Shown: positions 52,341 through 61,422 of the stretch, piece after piece
Position numbering within the stretch: position 1 is the stretch's first letter
Layout: every line of letters begins with the position of its first letter
Source of the DNA: Thalassolituus oleivorans MIL-1
GTDB taxonomy: Bacteria > Pseudomonadota > Gammaproteobacteria > Pseudomonadales > Oceanobacteraceae
Assembly (NCBI RefSeq): GCF_000355675.1
Contig: NC_020888.1
Location: 1,523,001-1,587,000, forward strand
Direction: 5' to 3'
Length of the DNA: 64,000 nucleotides
The notes under the pieces: generated by a model
Database searches by the model: none
What the model saw: only the letters and a program-made list of their open reading frames with translations
What the model was told of the DNA's origin: nothing
Translations under genes and position numbers: made by a program

Positions 52341-52688
52341 TTATAATTTATCCCGAAACATAAAGTACACTGCGCCACACAAGCATATACCAGCCCAAAG
52401 ATAATCTAGCTTTAAAGGCTCTTTTAAGTACATAACGGAAAATGGAATAAAGATCGTAAGAGTAATAACCTCTTGAATGATCTTTAGCTGCCCAACACTT
52501 AGAACAGTATAGCCAATGCGATTGGCAGGCACTTGAAATAGATATTCCAGTAAAGCAATTCCCCAGCTTACCAGGGCAGCGATAATCCACGGCTTATTGT
52601 TGAGTTCTTTTAAATGGGCATACCATGCAAAGGTCATAAATACATTGCTGCACAAGAGCAGGCCGATGGAGATGAGAATTGGGTTCAT
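52341..52688 (-). CDS. DMT-superfamily small membrane protein (DUF486)
   Basis: The 115-residue protein has four hydrophobic helices and the DUF486 sequence pattern: MNPILISIGLLLCSNVFMTFAWYAHLK, PWIIAALVSWGIALLEYLFQVPANRIGY and a C-terminal helix LWAGICLCGAVYFMFRDKL. It is probably a half-size drug/metabolite transporter-like protein of unknown substrate. It appears to be transcribed alone. Confidence 0.85.
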   Translation of the reverse strand: MNPILISIGLLLCSNVFMTFAWYAHLKELNNKPWIIAALVSWGIALLEYLFQVPANRIGYTVLSVGQLKIIQEVITLTIFIPFSVMYLKEPLKLDYLWAGICLCGAVYFMFRDKL

Positions 52689-52851
52689 GGTTGACTAATG
52701 ACGCTTGGCAAGAAACCGTTAATTAACCACTCAATTGATCAATACTCAACCGATAATATATCGATCTTTTCGAAAACGCCTAATGACTGAATACTTCCAA
52801 TAAGAAGTCTATATAATACTCGTCTGCTATAGATCTATTTGGAAACGCGCT

Positions 52852-53322
52852 ATGTTTTTTGATCGACAAGATGAAAATCTACTGACCCTAACACGCGATG
52901 ATGCCACCCATCCGTTAGCCTCATATTCTAAACATGCATTTGAGCTGGATGGTTTTGAATGGCCCTCGGTAGAGCACTACTACCAAGCCATGAAGTTCGA
53001 CGATGCCGAGTATCGCGAACAAATCCGCCAGGCGTCTCATCCGGCTGAAGCATCCAAACTAGGCAAAAGTAGAAAACACCAAAAACGCAAAAACTGGAAA
53101 AAGAATAGCGTCACCTACATGACCCGCGGCACCTACATCAAATGCCGTACCCATCCGGATGTGGCACAAGTGCTGCTGAATTCTGGCGATCTAGCCATTA
53201 AAGAAGTCAGCCAGTACGACTACTTCTGGGGCGGTGGCCGCGATATGCGCGGTGACAATGAATTTGGTAAATTGCTGATGGGCATTAGGGCAAAGTTGCT
53301 GGCAGAGAAGGCGAGCATATGA
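52852..53322 (+). CDS. NADAR/YbiA-family N-glycosidase
   Basis: The 156-residue protein matches the YbiA/NADAR superfamily: LASYSKHAFELDGFEWPSVEHYYQAMKF (about 22-49) and the C-terminal YFWGGGRDMRGDNEFGKLLMGIR. Family members hydrolyse N-glycosidic bonds in riboflavin intermediates or in ADP-ribosyl groups, and some occur in phage-related and ADP-ribose signalling gene clusters. An extra Lys/Arg-rich stretch (KSRKHQKRKNWKKN) lies in the middle. The neighbours do not reveal its target. Confidence 0.88.
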   Translation: MFFDRQDENLLTLTRDDATHPLASYSKHAFELDGFEWPSVEHYYQAMKFDDAEYREQIRQASHPAEASKLGKSRKHQKRKNWKKNSVTYMTRGTYIKCRTHPDVAQVLLNSGDLAIKEVSQYDYFWGGGRDMRGDNEFGKLLMGIRAKLLAEKASI

Positions 53323-53362
53323 GCGGGAGTGAAACAGATCTCCCACTTTTTGATGATTAGCG

Positions 53363-53908
53363 TTAGATCATCTTTCTGGAGGCTAAAAATCCAAATAAAG
53401 CAGAGAAAATGGCCGTTATTATCAAGTTCCAAGCAGCTTTACGGTAACTATTTTCTAGGTTTTTTAACTTAAATTTATACTCTATATTTACATCTCTCAT
53501 TTTTACATCATCATCGGTGGGGCAATACGGCCTCCAAGTTCCGGTTTGATCGACGTAATTGATCAAAGAGCCTGTTTCATTATAGTAAAATCTCGCCATT
53601 ATTTTCGAGTAATTTTCTCGCTCGTCTGGGGGTGATTCGGCTCTCCAGTCCTCGGGGATGTTAGGATTCAGACTAAATTTATCTGATGGTCTCGATACCT
53701 TTTCAAACTTATTCGCATAGTGAAAATAAGCTGTGCTGGAGATCATTACGTATGAAATCCCAAGAGATAAAAGAAGAAATGAATATCTACGTCTTGGTTT
53801 TAGGAATATACGTTTAGTGCCTTCAAAGATAAGAATGATGCAAAAAACATATCCAATCGTGTTCTTGAAGAGTTTAAGGATTTCTTGGGAATCTATTAGT
53901 GAATCCAT
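53363..53908 (-). CDS. unknown membrane protein with a large extracytoplasmic loop
   Basis: I do not recognise it. The 181-residue protein has two N-terminal helices (TIGYVFCIILIFEG and FLLLSLGISYVMISSTAYF), a ~95-residue polar loop rich in Asn, Asp and Pro, and a C-terminal helix (AAWNLIITAIFSALFGFLAS). Base composition is more AT-rich than the recBCD genes nearby, suggesting recent acquisition. It is convergent with the NADAR gene. Confidence 0.55.
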   Translation of the reverse strand: MDSLIDSQEILKLFKNTIGYVFCIILIFEGTKRIFLKPRRRYSFLLLSLGISYVMISSTAYFHYANKFEKVSRPSDKFSLNPNIPEDWRAESPPDERENYSKIMARFYYNETGSLINYVDQTGTWRPYCPTDDDVKMRDVNIEYKFKLKNLENSYRKAAWNLIITAIFSALFGFLASRKMI

Positions 53909-53931
53909 TGATTAAGTACCATTTTAATTTT

Positions 53932-54042
53932 TTAGTTTTTAATACAAGCGTCGCGTTCTAATACCCAACAGCGCGGATTATAACTAAACCCGATATGTTC
54001 ATAGTAGGTATTCGCTGCAGGCGCGGCAATTAAGATCAACTT
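53932..54042 (-). pseudogene. 3' fragment of a GNAT-type acetyltransferase gene
   Basis: A 36-codon minus-strand frame preceded by a stop reads IAAPAANTYYEHIGFSYNPR then CWVLERD and a terminal stop. This is the recognisable C-terminal beta-strand/Tyr region of GNAT acetyltransferases (Y-x2-x-GF, PRxW-L-R). The acetyl-CoA binding part is absent, so only the gene end survives. Confidence 0.55.
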
Positions 54043-54184
54043 TCAGATTGGCCCCAGTTGATTTTGAGTGATCACTTGGAGTTGTTTGCCAAGTGTATTG
54101 ATTGGTCTTCATCCCGGTCAAATTCTGGTAATCTAAAGCCTTGTTTATGCACTTATGGCTCATGTCCAATACCTCAAGGATTGT

Positions 54185-57100
54185 ATGTTTCGGCTTTATC
54201 ATTCCAATGATCTCGATGTTCTAAAGGGCATTATGCTTGCGCTGATGCGCGAGCAGCCGCCTAGTCCTTTGGCGCGGGAGGCGATTCTGGTGCAGAGTCA
54301 GGGTATGGCGCATTGGTTGAAGTTGCAGTTGGCCGATGGTTTGGGCATTGCGGCGCAGGTCGATTTCCCGCTGCCGTCGTCTTACGTCTGGACAGTATTT
54401 AACCAGTTAAAGCCTGAGCTTCCCGAACGTTCGCATTTTGATAAGCAGGCAATGGCTTGGAAGTTGATGCGTCTGCTGCCGGCATTGGTGAGTGATCCTG
54501 AGCATGGCGGCTTATTTGCGCCGGTTAAGCATTATCTAGAGCACGATGAACAAGGCATTAAGTGCTATCAGTTAGCGCATAAAATTGCCGACGTATTCGA
54601 TCAATATTTGGTTTATCGACCTGATTGGCTGCTGGCGTGGGAGCGCGGCGACGATAAGGTCGATGATACCGATGTCAGTTCGCAGCCGTGGCAGCCGCAT
54701 TTATGGCGCGCTTTGGTTGCTGATTCTAGAGCCTTGGGCAATAGCCTAGATCACCGCGCGCGCTTGTTAGAGCAGCTCAGCGATTTGGTAGGGCAACACC
54801 CAGAACGCTTAGCGTCTATGCCGAAGCGTCTGTTTGTGTTTGGTATTGCTGCCTTACCGGGGTCGTATTGGCAGGTATTGAATGCGATTTCGGATCATAT
54901 CGACGTGCATTTCTTTTTGCTTAATCCTTGCCGTAATTTCTGGGGCGATATTGTTGATGATCGCCGCCAAGCCCGAATTTTGCGCCAGCAGCCGGAGGCC
55001 GCAGAGTATTTAGAACGTGGTAATCCGTTATTAGCCTCGTGGGGCCGTTTGGGTCGAGATTTTTTAACCTTAGTTCACGATGGCGCGGAGGATGGCCGCG
55101 TTACCGATGTGGAAGCTTGGGTTGATCCCGCCGCTACTGGGCTAACAATGCTCAAGCAAGTACAGGCGGATATTTTAGAATTATTTGATCGCCAAGCCTT
55201 GGCCTATGGCGAAGAGGCGTTAACGCACAGTCAGTTTAAGCAAGTGGTGGCGGCTAACGATACCAGTGTGCAATTTGTTGCTGGGCACAGTGCCTTGCGC
55301 GAAGTGCAGCGTTTACACGATCAATTGTTGGCTTGGTTAAGTGCCGATGCCACCTTGCATCCGCGCGATATAGTGGTGATGGTACCGGATATTGATTTAT
55401 ACGCGCCCTACATTGATGCGGTATTCGCCAGCGCACCGGAAGGCCAGCGTATTCCGTGGGCCATTGCCGACCAATCCATGGTGAGCGAAAACCCCTTACT
55501 CGATAGCGTGATCAGTTTAATGGGCTTGGCCGACAGCCGGTTATTGCTCACCGATGTACAAGACTGGCTGGATGTTGCCGCCATTCGTCGTCGTTTTGAT
55601 ATCGACGAAAACGAGTTAGATACATTGCGCGATTGGTTCGAACGCGCGCAAATTCGTTGGGGCTTGGATGGCAATCATCGTCAGCAATTGGGCTTACCGA
55701 ATTTCGAGCAAAACAGTTGGCGCAAAGGTTTGCGCCAATTATTGCTGGGTTTAATGCTGCCGGATATTAACAGCACGAGCGACGAAGCAACCCACTGGCA
55801 GGGTGATTGGCCGGTCAGTGCAGTGGAAGGTAATGCCGCAGAATTGCTGGGTAAATTGCTGAGCTTTGTTGATGCTTTGGAAAACTGGCAGCACTTTTTT
55901 AGCCAGTCGCATAACGTGGATGAATGGCTAAGCGCCTTACCGCAACTATTAAATGATTTATATCTACCCGATTTAGACGACACCATGACATTGCAGCGTG
56001 TGCGCGATGCCATAGAGCGCTGGCGTCAGGAATTAGCAGATGCCGCTTACGATGGCGACTTGCCAGCGGCGGTGATTAAAACCTGGTTTAACGAGCAATT
56101 AGGGCAACAGGGCGGTTGGCAACGATTTTTAACTGGGCCTGTGAATTTTTGTACCTTGATGCCGATGCGTTCTATTCCGTTCAAAATTGTCTGCATGCTG
56201 GGTATGAACGACCAAGATTATCCGCGCCAAGTCACACCAATTGGTTTCGATTTAATGGTGTCAGGGAAATCGCGTCGTGGGGATCGCTCCCGTCGCGACG
56301 ACGACCGCTATTTATTTTTAGAAGCGCTGTGCTCGGCGCAAGAAAAACTCTATATCAGTTATCGTGGTCGTGATAGCCGCGAAAATAGCGAGTTGCAACC
56401 GTCGGTATTGGTGAGCGAATTAATTGATTATATCTGCGATGGTTTTTGCCTTGCCGATTGCACAGATTTACCCGCGCGCAAAAGCCGCGAGCAGATGCAC
56501 AATTGGCTCATCGAAGAGCTACCCTTGCAGCCGTTCAGCTCAGCGGTATATCAGCCTACGCATCCTCGCAGTGTGATAAGCCATCATCCTTTGTGGGCCG
56601 CGGTGGCGAATGTGGGCGCACAAACAGTGGATGCCAATCGCGCAGCGCAGGCATTTTTAACAGCGCCGTTGAATATTCCTGCTGATCTCGATACGCGCAC
56701 GGTGGCGTGGAAAGATATTAAAGAGGCGTTGCTTAAGCCATCTGCATTCTTTTTACGTCGCCGCTTAAAAGCCGATTTAAATTTATATTGGCAAGAACAC
56801 ACCAACGAAGAACCGTTTAATCTCGATGGTTTAGAGCGTTATAAATTACGCAATCAACTAGTGGATCAAGCGCTTTCTGGCCACGATGCCAATGTGTTCG
56901 AATTTACCCAGCAACAACAAGCCTTGGGTCATTTACCGGTTAATAATATTGGCCAAGTGCACGGTGAAGGTTTGGTCGAAGATGTCGCGGAATTAATTGA
57001 AGCTTTGCAAAGTCATTTAGCGGCACCGGCAGAGTCGCGTTCGTTGAGTATCGAGTGTGAGGCATTAATCCCCAATGTGGGTTTAACCACCACAACGATT

Positions 57101-57634
57101 GAGGGTGAATTACAGCAAGTATTCGCTGGGCGATTATTGCATTACCGCGTCGGCGATATTCGCGGCAGCCACTTATTATCTTTGTGGCTAGATCTAGTGT
57201 TTATTGTTGCCTGTGATGGAGGAAACTCAATTACTGGTGCCGATATTTTTGGCTACAACAAAAAGCTGTTGGAGCAACACTTAAGTGCGCCATCGCATGC
57301 CGAGGCCGTGGCCTATGTGCAGCAATGTTTAGCTCTGTATTGGCAGCACTGGTGTGAGCCGAGCGATCAACTGCCCGACATACTCTGGACGCTGCTAAAA
57401 AATGATGAAGAAAAACACGATAAAATTATTGTCGAGCAATTGAACCGTGATATCGGCGAGTTTGCTCAAATCGAAAGTCAGCGTTGCCTGCCGGATTTGC
57501 CACGACAATTACTCGATGACGAATTACGCGCAAGCTGGCTGGATAAATGGCAGTGGCTGATGAGCCCGATTCAAGCCCACGATACCAGTGCCGATGGTGA
57601 TTCCGGTTTTGATAAAAATGGAGGCGACTTATGA
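54185..57634 (+). CDS. recC: exodeoxyribonuclease V subunit gamma (RecC)
   Basis: RecC holds RecB and RecD and scans for Chi in double-strand break repair and degradation of foreign linear DNA. The 1149-residue product begins MFRLYHSNDLDVLKGIMLAL and has ILVQSQGMAHWLKLQLADGLGIAAQVDFPLPS and, in the middle, GPVNFCTLMPMRSIPFKIVCMLGMND with DRSRRDDDRYLFLEAL. The length is close to E. coli RecC (1122). The ATG at 54185 with AAGGA upstream is preferred over one 30 bases earlier. It overlaps recB by 4 bases. Confidence 0.95.
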   Translation: MFRLYHSNDLDVLKGIMLALMREQPPSPLAREAILVQSQGMAHWLKLQLADGLGIAAQVDFPLPSSYVWTVFNQLKPELPERSHFDKQAMAWKLMRLLPALVSDPEHGGLFAPVKHYLEHDEQGIKCYQLAHKIADVFDQYLVYRPDWLLAWERGDDKVDDTDVSSQPWQPHLWRALVADSRALGNSLDHRARLLEQLSDLVGQHPERLASMPKRLFVFGIAALPGSYWQVLNAISDHIDVHFFLLNPCRNFWGDIVDDRRQARILRQQPEAAEYLERGNPLLASWGRLGRDFLTLVHDGAEDGRVTDVEAWVDPAATGLTMLKQVQADILELFDRQALAYGEEALTHSQFKQVVAANDTSVQFVAGHSALREVQRLHDQLLAWLSADATLHPRDIVVMVPDIDLYAPYIDAVFASAPEGQRIPWAIADQSMVSENPLLDSVISLMGLADSRLLLTDVQDWLDVAAIRRRFDIDENELDTLRDWFERAQIRWGLDGNHRQQLGLPNFEQNSWRKGLRQLLLGLMLPDINSTSDEATHWQGDWPVSAVEGNAAELLGKLLSFVDALENWQHFFSQSHNVDEWLSALPQLLNDLYLPDLDDTMTLQRVRDAIERWRQELADAAYDGDLPAAVIKTWFNEQLGQQGGWQRFLTGPVNFCTLMPMRSIPFKIVCMLGMNDQDYPRQVTPIGFDLMVSGKSRRGDRSRRDDDRYLFLEALCSAQEKLYISYRGRDSRENSELQPSVLVSELIDYICDGFCLADCTDLPARKSREQMHNWLIEELPLQPFSSAVYQPTHPRSVISHHPLWAAVANVGAQTVDANRAAQAFLTAPLNIPADLDTRTVAWKDIKEALLKPSAFFLRRRLKADLNLYWQEHTNEEPFNLDGLERYKLRNQLVDQALSGHDANVFEFTQQQQALGHLPVNNIGQVHGEGLVEDVAELIEALQSHLAAPAESRSLSIECEALIPNVGLTTTTIEGELQQVFAGRLLHYRVGDIRGSHLLSLWLDLVFIVACDGGNSITGADIFGYNKKLLEQHLSAPSHAEAVAYVQQCLALYWQHWCEPSDQLPDILWTLLKNDEEKHDKIIVEQLNRDIGEFAQIESQRCLPDLPRQLLDDELRASWLDKWQWLMSPIQAHDTSADGDSGFDKNGGDL

Positions 57635-60600
57635 AGCGCCTCAATATTGATCAATTCCCACTGCAAGGCCAATCGTTAATCGAGGCCAGTGCGGGCACGG
57701 GTAAAACCTACACCATTACCCAATTGTATAAACGTTTACTGTTGGCGCATCGTTCGGATTTGCCACGCTTAGGCACAGATCAAATATTGGTGGTGACCTT
57801 TACTCGTGCCGCCACCGAAGAGTTACGCGGGCGTATTCGTGAGGGCATTCGCGAAACCTTCGAGCACGTCTTGTCGCGCCAGCAAGCACCGTTAAACGCC
57901 GGTGAAGAAGCGACCCATGAATTAGATCGTTGGTTAGCGGAAGTTGCGCATTCCGATTCTGCGACGCTAACCTCGCGCGAATTAACTAAGTGGTTACAGC
58001 TTAATTTATCGCAAATGGATGAAGCCGCGATTTATACCATTCACGGTTTTTGCCAGCGCATGCTCAAGCAATTCGCCTTCGATAGCGCTGTGGTGTTCGA
58101 TGCCGAGTTAGTACTGGATGCTGGCGATTATTTAAAACAAGCCTGCGAAGATGTCTGGCGCAGTAGCAGTTATCCCTTAGGGTTAGATCAAAGTCGCTTT
58201 GTTTGCTCGCAGTTTAGCGGCCCCGATAAATTATTCAGCTTGATTCGCAATTGGTTATCGCGCCCTGATTTTGTTTTCTCGCCGAATATTGTCAAAGCCA
58301 ATACGTCATTTGAGTTGGAGCAAGAGTGGGTCAAGGCCGAAGCCTTATATCAACGCGTAGCTGAATTGTGGCATAGCCTTGGTGCAACTGATGTTACTGA
58401 TCTCATTGCGCAATCGGGTGTGGATAAGCGTTCATACAGTAAAAAGCATTTGCCGAACTGGTTAGAGCAAGCCAACGATTATTTAACCTCAGGTTTTAGT
58501 TTGCCAGCGACGGCGAATCTGTATCGCTTTGGCCAAGAAGAACTATTGGAAAAAACCAAAAAAGGCGAAGCGCCAACCCATGCGTTATTTGCTGCAGTGG
58601 ATGCCTTTTTACCGGTGGCGAATCAATTAAGCCTAGCGTTGCAGCAAAGCTGGTATTTTTCGGTAAAAGCCCGTTATTTAGAATTATTAGAACGCTCAGG
58701 GGCATTAACGCCCGACGACTTATTACGCTTATTAGATCAAGCCCTTGCCGGCCCCCAAGGCCAGTTATTGGCCGCGCATATTCGCGCTCAGTATCCGGTG
58801 GCTATGATCGACGAGTTTCAAGATACCGATCCACTGCAATATCGTATTTTTAGCCGTATTTATCCGTATCAATCCGCTGACGCCAAGCCGGGTTATGGCT
58901 TGTATATGATTGGCGACCCTAAGCAGGCGATTTACGGTTTTCGTGGCGCGGATATTTTTACCTATATTCAAGCGCGCCGCAGCTTACCGGATGAGCGCCG
59001 TTTTACCTTAGATACCAACTATCGCAGTCACAGTGGTTTAGTTGCAGCGGTTAACCAATTATGGCAAGCGCATGCTAAGCCGTTTATTTTCGACGACGAC
59101 ATTAAATTTATGTCGGTTGCAGCGAGTGGTCGGCGCGATGATGGCGGTTTACAGCTCAGTGCGCAAAATGCGGCAAGCACAGTAAGTACAGCACAAGCTC
59201 TGCCCTTATTGCATTTATGGCAAGGCGGTGCGGGCGAATCAAGGGCGGCTGAGCGTGCTCGTGTCGCCGCTGAATGTGCCAGCCAAATTCAGGCTTTATT
59301 GCAGGGCGGCGGTTCGTTCGGTGAGTCGCCCGATAACAAGCCAGTGCAAGCCAGTGATATTGCTGTGCTGGTGTATTCGCGCAAGCAAGCGGGGCGTATT
59401 CGCCATGAATTAAGTCGCTTAGGGATTGGTAGTGTCTTTTTAACCCGCGATAGCGTTTACGATTCGCAGGAGGCACGCGATGTTTTCTCTTGGTTACAAG
59501 CCATTGCGCAGCCAAGCGATGAGCGCGCCGTGCGTTCGGCACTAAGTACTCAAACCTATGGTTTGAGTGCAGATAGACTCGATCATTTATTAAATGATGA
59601 ACGTGCTTGGGAACAGCAATTAAGCGTGATGTTTAAATATCACGAGTTATGGCAAAAGCGCGGTGTGATGGCAGCCATGATGCAGTGGCTGGAAGATGAT
59701 CAGCGTGCGGTGCGCTTGCGCAGCCAAGACGATGGTGAGCGCTGCTTAACCAATTTATTGCACTTAGGTGAATTGCTACAGCAGGGCAGTCGCCGTTTGC
59801 GCGGCCATCAGGCATTAATTCGCTGGTTTGGTGATCAGGTATTTGCCACAGAGCGCAGCGGTGAAGAAGCGCAATTGCGGTTAGAAAGTGATGCAAACCT
59901 AGTGAATATTGTCACCATTCATAAATCTAAAGGTTTGGAATATCCCTTAGTGTTTTTGCCCTATCTTTGGGAAGACAGTTTTATACCCTTCTCGCAAAGC
60001 GAAGCGCATTACGTTGACGATAAACAAGGCTTAGTGATTAATCTTGCGCCCGATCAAAAAGCCAAAGATGCACAAATTCGCGATAACACCGCCGAGAATT
60101 TACGTTTGCTGTACGTTGCGTTAACCCGTGCGCGTCATGCCTGTTTTATTTGGGTCAGTACTGCGGATTCGAAAAAGAAAGATGTTCCGCAACTGGCTTT
60201 CTCCGCACTCGGTTATTTGTTGCAATGTGATGTTAGTGGTGACATTGCTGACTTTAATAGCGAGGTTATTTATCAAGGGCCAATGCCTGTGTGGCTGGGC
60301 AGTGACGATTTTAATATCAGCGATACGAATGCCACGATAACTGCGAATCATTTTAACGGTTACTCTCGTGACTTATGGCGAGTGAGCAGTTACAGCCAGT
60401 TAACGGCGGCGAGTCATGCCCATGCTGCGCCCACGGGGGTGTATGCGTTGATATTGGAGCAGACGGATCAGCCGACTTTCGACGTCGAAGCCGAGAGTCT
60501 TCGGCTCGCAAGTCCGTACGCAATTGATGACTCAACGATAGATATACAACAAGCGAATATTCCAGCGGCGTTGTCCTTCCCTAAAGGGGCCACACCGGGT

Positions 60601-61422
60601 ACCTGTTTGCATGCCATATTGGAAGTTTGGGATTTTGTCGATGCGGCTAAGTTACACCAACTCTGCCTACAGCAATTGCAGCATTTTGGTTTAGATATCG
60701 AACTTGAACCAGCGCTAGCGCAGTGGCTGCAACAAGTGGTGACATGTCCTCTGGTTTCAGAATTTGAATCCGAATTTTCCTTAGCTCAGCTGAAGCGTGA
60801 TGAGCGTCTAGATGAAATGGAATTCCATTTACCGATTGCACAACTCAGTTCGGCAGAGGTGAATCGCTTGCTTGAAGAACGCGCCCTACAATTTGATAGT
60901 TTACAAGGCTATTTAAAAGGCTTCATTGATTTGATTTTTTGTCGAAATGGACGTTATTACGTAGCTGACTATAAATCGAATCATTTGGGTAATTCGGCTG
61001 AAAATTATCAGCCAGAGTCACTTCGGGAATCGATGAAAGATCACAACTACGACCTTCAGGCATGGATCTATACAGTGGCGTTGGATCAACTGTTGCGGGT
61101 GCGCTTACCGAATTATTCGCCAGAGCAGCATTTAGGTGGCACCTATTATTTGTATTTACGTGGCATGATTACTGAGTTCACGGGTGAGGTATTCGATGAC
61201 ATTGTGATGCCAGATGTCGATGCGAAAAAACAAAAAGCGGTGAACAAATCGGTTAATGCCATGCAGGGCGATTTATTTGGCGCAGAGCCGAGCGTGCCAA
61301 GGTCTTCAGCATCTGATGGAGCAGAGCAAGCGAAGGCTAATCACGCTGGTGTGTTTTATTTGCCGCCGGATTTAACCGCACTGGCTCAATGGCGCAAGGT
61401 ATTATTGGGAGTTGATGCATAA
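57631..61422 (+). CDS. recB: exodeoxyribonuclease V subunit beta (RecB)
   Basis: RecB is the 3'-5' helicase and nuclease of RecBCD. The 1263-residue protein has the UvrD-like P-loop ASAGTGKTYTITQ (19-31), MIDEFQDTDPLQYRIF (motif II), GDPKQAIYGFRGAD, TIHKSKGLEYPLVFLP and LLYVALTRARH. The C-terminal nuclease domain is intact, with GRYYVADYKSNHLG carrying the metal-binding Asp and Lys. The start codon overlaps the recC stop (ATGA), and the stop overlaps the recD start. Confidence 0.96.
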   Translation: MKRLNIDQFPLQGQSLIEASAGTGKTYTITQLYKRLLLAHRSDLPRLGTDQILVVTFTRAATEELRGRIREGIRETFEHVLSRQQAPLNAGEEATHELDRWLAEVAHSDSATLTSRELTKWLQLNLSQMDEAAIYTIHGFCQRMLKQFAFDSAVVFDAELVLDAGDYLKQACEDVWRSSSYPLGLDQSRFVCSQFSGPDKLFSLIRNWLSRPDFVFSPNIVKANTSFELEQEWVKAEALYQRVAELWHSLGATDVTDLIAQSGVDKRSYSKKHLPNWLEQANDYLTSGFSLPATANLYRFGQEELLEKTKKGEAPTHALFAAVDAFLPVANQLSLALQQSWYFSVKARYLELLERSGALTPDDLLRLLDQALAGPQGQLLAAHIRAQYPVAMIDEFQDTDPLQYRIFSRIYPYQSADAKPGYGLYMIGDPKQAIYGFRGADIFTYIQARRSLPDERRFTLDTNYRSHSGLVAAVNQLWQAHAKPFIFDDDIKFMSVAASGRRDDGGLQLSAQNAASTVSTAQALPLLHLWQGGAGESRAAERARVAAECASQIQALLQGGGSFGESPDNKPVQASDIAVLVYSRKQAGRIRHELSRLGIGSVFLTRDSVYDSQEARDVFSWLQAIAQPSDERAVRSALSTQTYGLSADRLDHLLNDERAWEQQLSVMFKYHELWQKRGVMAAMMQWLEDDQRAVRLRSQDDGERCLTNLLHLGELLQQGSRRLRGHQALIRWFGDQVFATERSGEEAQLRLESDANLVNIVTIHKSKGLEYPLVFLPYLWEDSFIPFSQSEAHYVDDKQGLVINLAPDQKAKDAQIRDNTAENLRLLYVALTRARHACFIWVSTADSKKKDVPQLAFSALGYLLQCDVSGDIADFNSEVIYQGPMPVWLGSDDFNISDTNATITANHFNGYSRDLWRVSSYSQLTAASHAHAAPTGVYALILEQTDQPTFDVEAESLRLASPYAIDDSTIDIQQANIPAALSFPKGATPGTCLHAILEVWDFVDAAKLHQLCLQQLQHFGLDIELEPALAQWLQQVVTCPLVSEFESEFSLAQLKRDERLDEMEFHLPIAQLSSAEVNRLLEERALQFDSLQGYLKGFIDLIFCRNGRYYVADYKSNHLGNSAENYQPESLRESMKDHNYDLQAWIYTVALDQLLRVRLPNYSPEQHLGGTYYLYLRGMITEFTGEVFDDIVMPDVDAKKQKAVNKSVNAMQGDLFGAEPSVPRSSASDGAEQAKANHAGVFYLPPDLTALAQWRKVLLGVDA

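Noticed and set aside
53999-54202. 67-residue minus-strand frame overlapping the recC start
   Set aside because: It conflicts with the GNAT-like frame and the recC ribosome site, and the sequence has no family features.
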